From: JALYRV01 sp036675475
GTDB taxonomy: Bacteria > Acidobacteriota > Vicinamibacteria > Vicinamibacterales > SCN-69-37
Length of the DNA: 6,090 nt
Assembly: GCA_036675475.1 (NCBI GenBank)
Contig: JAKFEY010000032.1
Coordinates: forward strand, 1-6,090
Reading direction: 5' to 3'
The position numbers and the translations under genes are program-made. This document shows positions 1-6,090 of the stretch, piece after piece (within the stretch, counting starts at the first letter, position 1; every line of letters begins with the position of its first letter). Under the pieces are notes generated by a model, which did no database searches, was not told where the DNA came from, and was given only the letters and a program-made list of their open reading frames with translations.

Positions 1-25
1 CGCCGCGAAGGCGGATGCTCCACCG

Positions 26-1672
26 ATGGACATACCCCTTGGCGATGCATCCGGGCCCTATCCCACCGGCAGCGAGGGTTTCATCGACGAGACCTTCGGT
101 GTTGCCGCTCGTCTTTATCCGGTGCCGCCTCGTGTCGTGGCGCCCCTGCTGGCCGCCGGCGTCATTCTCGGCGTCGCGGGCGACACGCTTCTGCGGGCGC
201 CCGGCGAGCCGGCGCTGAACCTGTTCATCTGGATCGCGTCTGTTGCGGTGGCGGCGCTGGTGCTGCACCAGCGCGCTGCGCTCACCTTGGATCGCGCGCG
301 CGTGGCCTGGCTCGCCGTCGGGGTGCTGTTTGCGGCCGGCCTTGCATGGCGCGACTCATCCACGCTGAAGCTGCTCGCCCTCGGCTGCGCGGTGCTGACC
401 TTCGCGCTGGCGGCGCATCGTCGCGAAGGAGCCTGGGTGCGGCGCGCAGGCCTGATGAGGTACGCGGGCGCGCTCGTGCTTGGCGCCCTGCATGCCTGGG
501 CCGCGGGGGCGCTCGCGCTGCTCGATGCGGCGCGGCTCCTGCCGCGCGTCGATCGCACCGCCACTGGATGGCGCCGGGCCGGTGCCGTCGGCCGCGGCCT
601 CCTCATCGCCGCGCCGCTGGTCGGCCTATTTGGCGCGCTGTTCATGTCCGCCGACGCGGTCTTCGCGGAACTTGTCACGAGCGCGGTTCGTCTGGACGTC
701 CAGTGGCTCGTCCCTCACGTCGTGCTTTTCGCGATCCTTGCCTGGCTTTCGACCGGTTACCTGCGCGGCTTCCTGACCGGGACGGATCTGCCGTGGTTCC
801 GGCACGCCACGTCCGAGGCTCCCGGTCGGAGCACGCCAGCACCTGCCTGGGCCGTACTCGGCGCAACGGAAGTGACGACGGCGCTCGCGGCGATCAATCT
901 GCTGTTCCTGCTCTTCGTCATCGTGCAGTTCCGGTATCTCTTCGGCGCCGATACGATCGTGCAGATCACGCCGGACCTGACGTATGCGGACTACGCGCGC
1001 CGCGGCTTTTTCGAGCTGGTCTTTGCGGTTGTGCTCGTCGTGCCGGTACTGCTCGCGGCCGACTGGCTGCTCGATCGCCGCACGCGCCGCGACGCGTTGA
1101 TGTTTCGCGTACTCGCGGGCCTGCAGATCGTGCTCGTGCTCGCCATCGGCGCGTCGGCGATGCAGCGGCTGCGCCTGTACCACGCCAGCTACGGCCTCAC
1201 CGAGTCGCGCTTCTACGCCATGGTGCTGCTGGTCTGGATCGGCGCGGTGCTACTCTGGCTGGCGGCCACCGTGCTGCGCGGCCGGCGCGGCATCTTCGCT
1301 TTCGGCACGCTCGCGTCCGGACTCGCGGGCATCGCGCTGCTGTTCGCCATCAATCCGGATGCGGCCATCGCGCGCGCGAACGTGGCGCGCATGTGGTCGG
1401 CCGACGCGCCCGTCCGGTTCGACGTGGCGTATGCGACGCGGCTGAGTGCCGACGCGGTGCCGGTGCTGCTCGAGACGCTGCCGGCGCTGCCGGCCGACGT
1501 GCAGTGTCCGCTCGCGCGGCACATGCTGCGGCGCTGGCCGCCGGGCGGCGAACGTTCGATACGCAGCTGGAACTGGGCGGAGACGCGGGCCAGCCACGCG
1601 ATCCGCGCACACGCATCCGAGCTGCGTTCCATGGTTGGGCCTGACGCGCACTGCGCGGGGAGAGTCAAATGA
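26..1672 (+). CDS. DUF4153/DUF4173-type polytopic membrane protein (5' end uncertain)
   Basis: Predicted inner-membrane protein of unknown function, 548 residues from the ATG at 26. About 12 hydrophobic segments are visible (around residues 36-54, 63-82, 92-107, 113-131, 146-167, 190-209, 229-248, 280-303, 328-348, 358-378, 394-416, 424-442). Family assignment rests on recognised motifs: YLFG (304-307) followed by LTYADYARRGFFELV (318-332), then RLRLYHASYGLTESRFYA (381-398), NPDAAIARANVAR (443-455) and LSADAVPVL (473-481). These resemble the DUF4153/DUF4173 group; which Pfam name applies I cannot test here. The last ~105 residues are largely soluble and contain Cys493 and Cys543. The start is uncertain: the frame is open to base 2 (reading AAKADAPP before Met1) and no good Shine-Dalgarno precedes 26, so the true start may lie outside the window. 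The stop overlaps the next gene's start by 4 bp, implying coupled translation. No function is established for the family. Confidence 0.85.
   Translation: MDIPLGDASGPYPTGSEGFIDETFGVAARLYPVPPRVVAPLLAAGVILGVAGDTLLRAPGEPALNLFIWIASVAVAALVLHQRAALTLDRARVAWLAVGVLFAAGLAWRDSSTLKLLALGCAVLTFALAAHRREGAWVRRAGLMRYAGALVLGALHAWAAGALALLDAARLLPRVDRTATGWRRAGAVGRGLLIAAPLVGLFGALFMSADAVFAELVTSAVRLDVQWLVPHVVLFAILAWLSTGYLRGFLTGTDLPWFRHATSEAPGRSTPAPAWAVLGATEVTTALAAINLLFLLFVIVQFRYLFGADTIVQITPDLTYADYARRGFFELVFAVVLVVPVLLAADWLLDRRTRRDALMFRVLAGLQIVLVLAIGASAMQRLRLYHASYGLTESRFYAMVLLVWIGAVLLWLAATVLRGRRGIFAFGTLASGLAGIALLFAINPDAAIARANVARMWSADAPVRFDVAYATRLSADAVPVLLETLPALPADVQCPLARHMLRRWPPGGERSIRSWNWAETRASHAIRAHASELRSMVGPDAHCAGRVK
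1657..1664 (+). promoter_or_regulatory. Ribosome-binding site of the permease gene
   Basis: GGGGAGAG contains a GGAG core 6 nt before the ATG at 1669. It lies inside the last codons of the upstream gene and, together with the ATGA stop/start overlap, supports 1669 as the permease start and translational coupling of the two genes. Confidence 0.6.
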
Positions 1673-4185
1673 GCTCGTTCATTCGCGATCTGGCGCACGC
1701 CGCGCGGTCGCTCGTCAGGGAACGCGGTTTCACGCTGGTTTGCGTCATCTCGCTCGGCATCGGCATGGGAGGGCTCGTCGCCCTGGCGACGTTCACGCGT
1801 CTGATCCTCGCGCCGGCGCGCGTCATCGACACCACCGGTGTCGTCGAACTGCTCGTGCTGCCGCAGGGGCCGCTGCGCGCAAAGGCGGGGGACTGGGCGC
1901 TCGAGTCGTGGTCGTATCCGGATTACCGCGCGCTGCGCGAGGCCGCCATCGGCATGAACGTCACGGGTTGGACGCTCGACACAAGCGTGGTGGGCGAGCC
2001 CCCCAGCGGCAACGAGCCGCCGCCCCAGGTCGCCACGCTCTACGTCTCGCCCAACTACTTCCAGACGTTCGGCGTGTCGCCCGCGTTCGGGCCCGGCTTC
2101 GATCCCGCGATTGACGATGGGGCGACGGCGCCGCCGCGCGTGGTCGTCACCCACGACTTCTGGAAGAGCCGCATGGCGGCCGATCCTCAGGTCATCGGCA
2201 AACCGCTCATCGTCGGCGGCGTGGCGCACACGGTGGTGGGCGTCATGCCCAAAGAATTTCGCGGCCACTTTCATGTGTTTCAGGCACCGGACTCGCTGGT
2301 GTTCCTTCCGCTCGAGCGCCATCCGCGGCTGCGTGAGAACCCGAATCTGCGCAACGACCGGACGGTGGACTGGGTGCGCATGCACGGCAGGCTGCACGAC
2401 GGTGTCGACCGGGCGCGCGCCAACGCGATGGTGTCGGCGGCGGCCGCGACGTTTGCGCAGCAGCATCCCTCGACCAATCAGTTCAAGGGCGCCACCGTGG
2501 AGCCGTACGCGTCGATGGGCGCGGCCGGCCGGCCCGAAAGCCGGCGCGTGATCACCGTCATGCTGTCGCTCGCGGGCACTGTGCTGCTCATCGTGTGCCT
2601 GAACATCTCGGGCATGATGCTCGTGCGCGGCGCGAATCGCGCGCGCGAGCTCTCGATTCGCGCGTCGCTCGGCGCGAGCCGGCGCAGGCTGATCCGGCAC
2701 CTGTTCCTGGAGGCGCTGCTGCTCGCGTTCGCCGGAGGCGCGCTCAGCGCCTTCGTGCTGTTCGGCATTCCCGCCATCGCCGCCTGGTGGCTTGGCGTCC
2801 CGATCCCGCCCGAGATGGATCTGGACGCGACAGGCGTGGCGATCGCGACCGGTCTCTGCCTGATCGTCAGCGTGCTCTTCGGGCTGCTGCCCGCGGTGCG
2901 CTTCAGCCGGCCGAATCTGGTGCAGGCGATGAAGGAGAACGCCGGCGGCGGCCGCGGACAGACCATTCGCGTGCATCGCGTCGCGGCGATGGTGCAGATC
3001 GGCATCGCGGTGCCGTTTCTGGCGATCAGCGGCGTCATGCTCGATCGCGTGCGCACCGCGGAGTTCGGCTTCGAGACCGCCGGCCTCGCGGCGGCGCGCC
3101 TGCCCGCGCCGGCCGTGGCTGAGAGTGACACTGGCTTCACGATCCGGAAGGTGCGCGACAACCTGCAGCAGGCCAACGGCGTGCGATCGGTGGCGGTTGC
3201 CGAAGGCATGCCGATCGACTTCGACTACCGGCTGTTTCGCGCCGGCAACGCGAGCGGCGACAGGTTCGTGACGGCACATGTCACGCGCGTCGGCGAAAAC
3301 TTTCTCGAAACGGTGGGCGCGCCGCTCCTGCGTGGCCGTACCATCACCGTGGACGATCGCGTGACCATGGCGCCGGTGGCGGTGGTGTCGGAGCCGCTGG
3401 CCGCGCTGCTGTTTCCGGATCGCGAGCCGCTCGGCGAGCGCGTGAAGCTCACGCTCGACGAAGGCCGCGAGGAGGAGTTCACCATCGTCGGCGTGAGCGC
3501 CGACTTCGCCACGTCGCAGCTGACGACCGAACGGCCGCAGGTGCTGATCCCGATGCCCGATGCGTCTGCGAAGCCGGAGGCTCTGGCGACTGCGGATGCG
3601 CCCGCGCCGCCGGTGTTCGTGATCGTGCGGGGTTCGCCCGGCGACGAGCCGCGGCTGAAGGCGGCGCTCGAGCAGGAGCTGCGCGAGCTCGGCGTCGAGC
3701 CGCTGCCCGGCGTGGCGTTTCCCGGCATCGTGACCGGCCTGGATCTCGCCGACAAGAGCCTGCAGGATCTCGTGTCGGAGTCCATCGCGCTCGCCGTGGC
3801 GGGCAGCATCGTGCTGATTCTCGCGGCGCTCGGCGTGGTCGGCGTCGTGGGCTTCATGGTGGCCACGCGCACGCGCGAAATTGCCGTGCGCATGGCGCTG
3901 GGCTCGACGCGGTTCCAGGTGTTCCGCCTGATGCTGTCAGGCATCGTGACGCTCGCGATTCCCGGCGTCATCGGCGGCCTGCTGCTGGCGTCCGTTCTCA
4001 TCCGCACGATGGAGGACGTGATGGGCACGCCGCTCAGGCTCGGCCCGGCATCGCTCGGGATCATGGAGCCCGTGATTTATGCGGGCGCCGCGCTGATTGC
4101 CATCACCGCGGCGCTGCTGGCCGGTCTCCCGGCCGCGCGCCGCGCGACGATCGTGCAGCCGATGGTGGCGATGCGATCGGAGTAA
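1669..4185 (+). CDS. ADOP-type ABC transporter permease (two MacB_PCD/FtsX modules)
   Basis: Inner-membrane permease of the MacB/FtsX (type VII ABC) superfamily, 838 residues, the usual size of acidobacterial duplicated orphan permeases. Module 1: short cytosolic start (RDLAHAARSLVRERGFT), TM 21-45, periplasmic MacB_PCD domain about 46-290 with VSPNYFQTFGV (126-136) and VVGVMPKEFRG (189-199), then TMs near 293-318, 346-370 and 388-412. Module 2: TM 438-458, second periplasmic domain about 460-700 with VGENFLETVGAPLLRGR (541-557) and FTIVGVSADF (604-613), then TMs near 704-731, 752-776 and 800-824. Each FtsX domain carries the conserved cytoplasmic signature: RELSIRASLGASRRRLIR (326-343) and REIAVRMALGSTRFQVFR (736-753), the part that meets the ATPase in MacB-like transporters. 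The C-terminus PAARRATIVQPMVAMRSE is family-typical. A Pro/Ala-rich linker lies at 630-648. No ATP-binding subunit is encoded nearby, so it depends on an ATPase elsewhere or works without one. Substrate unknown; MacB relatives act in efflux, lipoprotein release or mechanotransmission. Confidence 0.95.
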   Translation: MSSFIRDLAHAARSLVRERGFTLVCVISLGIGMGGLVALATFTRLILAPARVIDTTGVVELLVLPQGPLRAKAGDWALESWSYPDYRALREAAIGMNVTGWTLDTSVVGEPPSGNEPPPQVATLYVSPNYFQTFGVSPAFGPGFDPAIDDGATAPPRVVVTHDFWKSRMAADPQVIGKPLIVGGVAHTVVGVMPKEFRGHFHVFQAPDSLVFLPLERHPRLRENPNLRNDRTVDWVRMHGRLHDGVDRARANAMVSAAAATFAQQHPSTNQFKGATVEPYASMGAAGRPESRRVITVMLSLAGTVLLIVCLNISGMMLVRGANRARELSIRASLGASRRRLIRHLFLEALLLAFAGGALSAFVLFGIPAIAAWWLGVPIPPEMDLDATGVAIATGLCLIVSVLFGLLPAVRFSRPNLVQAMKENAGGGRGQTIRVHRVAAMVQIGIAVPFLAISGVMLDRVRTAEFGFETAGLAAARLPAPAVAESDTGFTIRKVRDNLQQANGVRSVAVAEGMPIDFDYRLFRAGNASGDRFVTAHVTRVGENFLETVGAPLLRGRTITVDDRVTMAPVAVVSEPLAALLFPDREPLGERVKLTLDEGREEEFTIVGVSADFATSQLTTERPQVLIPMPDASAKPEALATADAPAPPVFVIVRGSPGDEPRLKAALEQELRELGVEPLPGVAFPGIVTGLDLADKSLQDLVSESIALAVAGSIVLILAALGVVGVVGFMVATRTREIAVRMALGSTRFQVFRLMLSGIVTLAIPGVIGGLLLASVLIRTMEDVMGTPLRLGPASLGIMEPVIYAGAALIAITAALLAGLPAARRATIVQPMVAMRSE

Positions 4186-4188
4186 TCT

Positions 4189-4195
4189 GAGGAAG
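4189..4195 (+). promoter_or_regulatory. Ribosome-binding site of the DHFR-family gene
   Basis: GAGGAAG lies between the permease stop (4183-4185) and the ATG at 4198, with 2-4 nt spacing depending on the base counted as the core end. It is the strongest Shine-Dalgarno in the window and fixes the start of the reductase-like gene. Confidence 0.75.
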
Positions 4196-4197
4196 AC

Positions 4198-4770
4198 ATG
4201 TCCAGACGCCTTCGCTATCAGGTTGCCGCGAGTCTCGATGGCTTCATCGCCGATGCGAAAGGCGGCTACGACTGGATCGTTCCCGATGAGGGCGTGGACT
4301 TCAAAGCCCTCTACGCCCGGTTCGACGCGGTCGTGATGGGCCGCAAGACCTTCGACGCCACGTCAGCGCAGGGCGGCGTGGGTTCGATGGCCGGCATGCA
4401 GGTCATCGTGTTCTCGCGCACCTTGCCCGCCGGCGCGCGCAAAGGCGTAGAGATTACGCCGGCCGATCCGGCCGACACCATCAGGCAGCTGAAGAAACAG
4501 CCCGGCCGCGACATCTGGCTGTTCGGCGGCGGCGAGCTGTTTCGCTCGCTTCTCGATGCCGGCGTCGTGGACACCGTCGAAGTGGCGGTGATGCCGGTGC
4601 TTCTCGGTTCCGGAATCCCGCTCGTGCCGCCGGGTCCCGTCGCCAGGCTCACGCTCGCCGATCGCCAAGTGCTTCCCGGCAGCGGCATCGTCGTGCTCGC
4701 GTACGCGGTCGCGGGCTCCACCGCGCCGCCGCCGCGCATCGAGTATGTCCGCGGCGCATCGAACTCGTAG
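4198..4770 (+). CDS. Dihydrofolate reductase family protein (RibD C-terminal-like)
   Basis: Soluble cytoplasmic protein of 190 residues with the dihydrofolate reductase/RibD_C fold, presumed to be an NAD(P)H-dependent reductase. Visible motifs in order: VAASLDGFIAD (9-19) in the first strand and loop; YDWIVPDE (24-31); the GRKTF dinucleotide-binding turn (48-52), preceded by DAVVMG; IVFSRTL (70-76); WLFGGGELFRSLLDAGVVD (107-125), with the Gly-rich nucleotide-binding motif; and PVLLGSGIPL (133-142). This order is typical of the stand-alone 'dihydrofolate reductase family' proteins (YwjB/YyaP-like) rather than housekeeping FolA, so the substrate should not be assumed to be dihydrofolate. The last ~19 residues (172-190, Pro-rich then polar) extend beyond the fold core. 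It starts 12 nt after the permease stop behind GAGGAAG, so it is probably co-transcribed with it. It ends with tandem in-frame stops, TAG at 4768 and TAA at 4771. Confidence 0.92.
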   Translation: MSRRLRYQVAASLDGFIADAKGGYDWIVPDEGVDFKALYARFDAVVMGRKTFDATSAQGGVGSMAGMQVIVFSRTLPAGARKGVEITPADPADTIRQLKKQPGRDIWLFGGGELFRSLLDAGVVDTVEVAVMPVLLGSGIPLVPPGPVARLTLADRQVLPGSGIVVLAYAVAGSTAPPPRIEYVRGASNS

Positions 4771-4793
4771 TAAGCTCTCCGCCTTCCACGCAC

Positions 4794-4798
4794 GGGAG
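4794..4798 (+). promoter_or_regulatory. Ribosome-binding site choosing the ATG at 4808
   Basis: GGGAG sits 9 nt before the ATG at 4808. An in-frame ATG at 4745 would add 21 polar residues overlapping the upstream gene and has no comparable Shine-Dalgarno. The site therefore favours 4808, which also places Met just before the first membrane segment. Confidence 0.5.
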
Positions 4799-4807
4799 CG
4801 CGCAGAG

Positions 4808-5380
4808 ATGGACTATTCCGCTTATCTTCGGGTCCTGCTGTCGGTCTGGGTTGGCCTCGGCCTCGGTCAGCTGGTACAGGCGCTGCATCGCCTTGCGCGC
4901 TTCAAGGGGAAAGTCGACTGGGACTGGATTCCGGTGGCGTGGGCAGGTCTCGCGTTCCTGCTGTTCATCCAGACATGGTGGGCCTACTTCTTCATCCTGC
5001 AGTCGCCGCTCTGGGTGAACCTGTTCGCCTTTCTCCTTCCGTTAACCGTGTTCGTTCTCATCTATCTGATTTGCTCGTCCGCGCTTCCGGACGTTTCGAA
5101 AGCAGCCGAAGGCGCCTCGGTCGATCTCGACGCGTTCTATTTTGCCCAGCACCGATATTTCTTCACGCTATGGGCGGTCGTGCTGGCCCTGGCCGTGGTG
5201 GTCTCGGTTCTCGTGCGCGGGCAGTATCGGCCGGGCGCGGATTCCTTCCGCATCGTGGCCGTCGCCGCAGCGGTCGTGATGGCGTCAACGGCAAACCGGC
5301 GCGTGCATGCGGTGATCACGCTCACATCGCTCGCCGCGCTGGTGCTCTATATCGTGATGTTCAGCCTCAGGCTCGGGTAG
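4808..5380 (+). CDS. Six-TM membrane protein of unknown function
   Basis: Small integral membrane protein, 190 residues from the ATG at 4808. Six hydrophobic segments are visible, around residues 7-27, 40-63, 67-90, 117-137, 146-161 and 166-187. A hydrophilic loop at 91-116 carries several acidic residues (SALPDVSKAAEGASVDLDAF) and leads into YFAQHRYFFTLW (111-122), an aromatic/His/Arg cluster at the edge of TM4. TM2-TM3 is rich in aromatics (IQTWWAYFFILQSPLWVNLFAF). I associate the YFAxHRYFF arrangement with uncharacterised bacterial membrane proteins, but I cannot name a family or function with confidence. The longer reading from 4745 would overlap the reductase gene by 26 bp and is disfavoured because it lacks a good ribosome-binding site and adds a polar N-terminus. 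The gene follows the reductase stop by 37 nt, so co-transcription is plausible. Codon use looks like its neighbours. Confidence 0.8.
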   Translation: MDYSAYLRVLLSVWVGLGLGQLVQALHRLARFKGKVDWDWIPVAWAGLAFLLFIQTWWAYFFILQSPLWVNLFAFLLPLTVFVLIYLICSSALPDVSKAAEGASVDLDAFYFAQHRYFFTLWAVVLALAVVVSVLVRGQYRPGADSFRIVAVAAAVVMASTANRRVHAVITLTSLAALVLYIVMFSLRLG

Positions 5381-5460
5381 GCTGACGGCCCTAGCGCCTT
5401 TTCACAAAAATCTCACGTCGCGCTCACCGAACGCTGAAGACTCGCCCGACGAGAATCGCC
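5381..5460 (+). other. 80-nt intergenic gap, possible transcription-unit boundary
   Basis: This is the longest non-coding gap between genes here. It contains a short lower-GC patch (5399-5413, TTTTCACAAAAATCT) in otherwise GC-rich DNA. I see no clear -35/-10 pair. An imperfect inverted repeat, TAGGC (5378-5382) against GCCCTA, precedes the T4 at 5399-5402 by several bases, too weak to call a terminator. The gap may separate genes 1-4 from the serine hydrolase gene, but this is inference. Confidence 0.3.
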
Positions 5461-6090
5461 ATGCTTGACCGCATGAACACGCTGCCGTTCCTGCTCACCG
5501 CCCTGCTGGCCGCCGCGCCGGCCTCTGCCCAGGACAAGACCGCCGAGGTCGACAAGATCTTCAGCTGGGTCAAACCCGGCATGCCCGGATGCGTGGCTGC
5601 CGCGTCGCTTGACGGCAAGCCCGTCGTGAACCGCGCGTATGGCCTGGCCGACATCGAGCGGAACGTGCCGCTCACCACCGAGTCGCTGCTCGATGCCGGC
5701 TCGATCCGGAAGCAGTTCGTGGCCGCCGCGGTGTTGATGCTGGTCGAAGAAGGGAAGCTGTCGCTGTCGGACGATGTGCGCAAGCACATTCCGGAGCTGC
5801 CGGACTATGGCCACACGATCACGATCGACCATCTTCTGACGCACACGAGCGGGATTCGCGACTGGGTGCCGCTGCTCAATCTCACCATGGGCAAACCCGA
5901 CGCGATGAGCATGATCCTGCGCCAGCGCGGGCTGAATTTCGTGCCGGGCACCGAGTGGTCCTACTCGAACAGCGGCTATGTGCTGCTGCCCGAAATCGTG
6001 ACGCGTGTGAGCGGCGTGAAGTTTCCAGAGTTTCTGCGCACGCGCGTGCTCGAGCCCGTGGGCATGAAGACGTCCGCGTACATCGACGAC
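5461..6090 (+). CDS. Exported class C beta-lactamase-like serine hydrolase (3' end beyond window)
   Basis: The first 210 residues of a PF00144-type serine hydrolase (class C beta-lactamase, DD-peptidase and esterase superfamily); the frame is open to the right edge. A Sec signal peptide is clear: a hydrophobic core (LPFLLTALLAAAP) and an ASA-Q cleavage site after residue 23, so the enzyme acts in the periplasm or outside. Catalytic motifs: Ser81-Ile-Arg-Lys84 (SxxK; nucleophile and general base) within LDAGSIRKQFVAAAVLML, and Tyr168-Ser-Asn170 (YxN) within PGTEWSYSNSGYVLL. HLLTHTSGI (124-132) and LEPVGMKTS are also typical of the family. The third motif (HxG/KTG) would lie beyond the window. 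Members hydrolyse beta-lactams, D-amino-acid peptides or esters, and sequence alone does not separate these. The start could be 5461 (weak GACGAGAA upstream) or Met5 at 5473; both keep the signal peptide. Resistance should not be inferred. Confidence 0.93.
   Translation, partial: MLDRMNTLPFLLTALLAAAPASAQDKTAEVDKIFSWVKPGMPGCVAAASLDGKPVVNRAYGLADIERNVPLTTESLLDAGSIRKQFVAAAVLMLVEEGKLSLSDDVRKHIPELPDYGHTITIDHLLTHTSGIRDWVPLLNLTMGKPDAMSMILRQRGLNFVPGTEWSYSNSGYVLLPEIVTRVSGVKFPEFLRTRVLEPVGMKTSAYIDD

Noticed and set aside
1480..1496. Short tandem CTGCCGGC repeat
   Set aside because: Two imperfect copies encoding LPALPA within a conserved protein segment; explained by codon choice.
346..1644. A 432-codon open frame on the + strand inside the first gene
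   Set aside because: Arg/Ala/Gly-rich translation without membrane or domain features. The overlapping frame encodes a coherent 12-TM protein with family motifs.
2521..2550. GC-rich inverted repeats (GGCCGGCCGGCC and GCCGGC copies)
   Set aside because: They lie within the permease coding sequence and fit ordinary GC-rich codons (AAGRPESRR). No sign of a regulatory or mobile element.
1213..3279. A 688-codon open frame on the - strand, antisense to the first gene and the permease
   Set aside because: Its translation is Arg/His/Ala-rich low-complexity sequence with no recognisable domain. It lies opposite two well-supported genes, as expected for spurious open frames in GC-rich DNA.
3225..4064. 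A 279-codon open frame on the - strand opposite the permease
   Set aside because: Ser/Arg/Thr-rich translation typical of the shadow of a GC-rich gene, with no family motif.
5375..5402. Possible rho-independent terminator after the six-TM gene
   Set aside because: The stem is short and bulged (TAGG/CCTA), and the T4 does not directly follow it. Too weak to call.
5413..5844. A 143-codon open frame on the - strand opposite the serine hydrolase gene
   Set aside because: The + strand frame has a signal peptide and both the SxxK and YxN motifs. The antisense product is Arg/Gly/His-rich with no recognisable domain.

Overview
This is a GC-rich (roughly two-thirds G+C), densely coding stretch with every gene on the + strand. 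It suggests an Acidobacteriota chromosome, possibly Vicinamibacteria. That inference rests on the base composition and on an 838-residue, two-module FtsX/MacB-type permease of the 'ADOP' (acidobacterial duplicated orphan permease) kind, which is abundant in that phylum. No marker gene in the window fixes the taxonomy.

Layout: (1) a DUF4153/DUF4173-type polytopic membrane protein (26-1672), whose frame stays open to the left edge, so it may begin upstream; (2) the ADOP-type permease (1669-4185), which overlaps gene 1 by 4 bp (ATGA); (3) a dihydrofolate reductase/RibD C-terminal-like protein (4198-4770), starting 12 nt after the permease stop behind a strong Shine-Dalgarno; (4) a six-TM membrane protein of unknown function (4808-5380), 37 nt further on; (5) after an 80-nt gap, the 5' part of an exported class C beta-lactamase-like serine hydrolase (5461 to the right edge, incomplete).

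Genes 1-4 are close enough to be one transcription unit, and genes 1 and 2 look translationally coupled. Gene 5 has a weaker ribosome-binding site, lies behind a small gap with a local A-rich patch, and may be a separate unit. Four of the five products are membrane or exported proteins, so a cell-envelope theme is plausible, but no shared pathway can be read from the sequence. The permease has no ATPase gene and no PadR-like regulator beside it inside the window.

I found no RNA genes, CRISPR arrays, insertion sequences, attachment sites or convincing terminators. I see no clear evidence of a new system; the most unusual element is the coupling of an orphan permease to a DUF4153/DUF4173 membrane protein.
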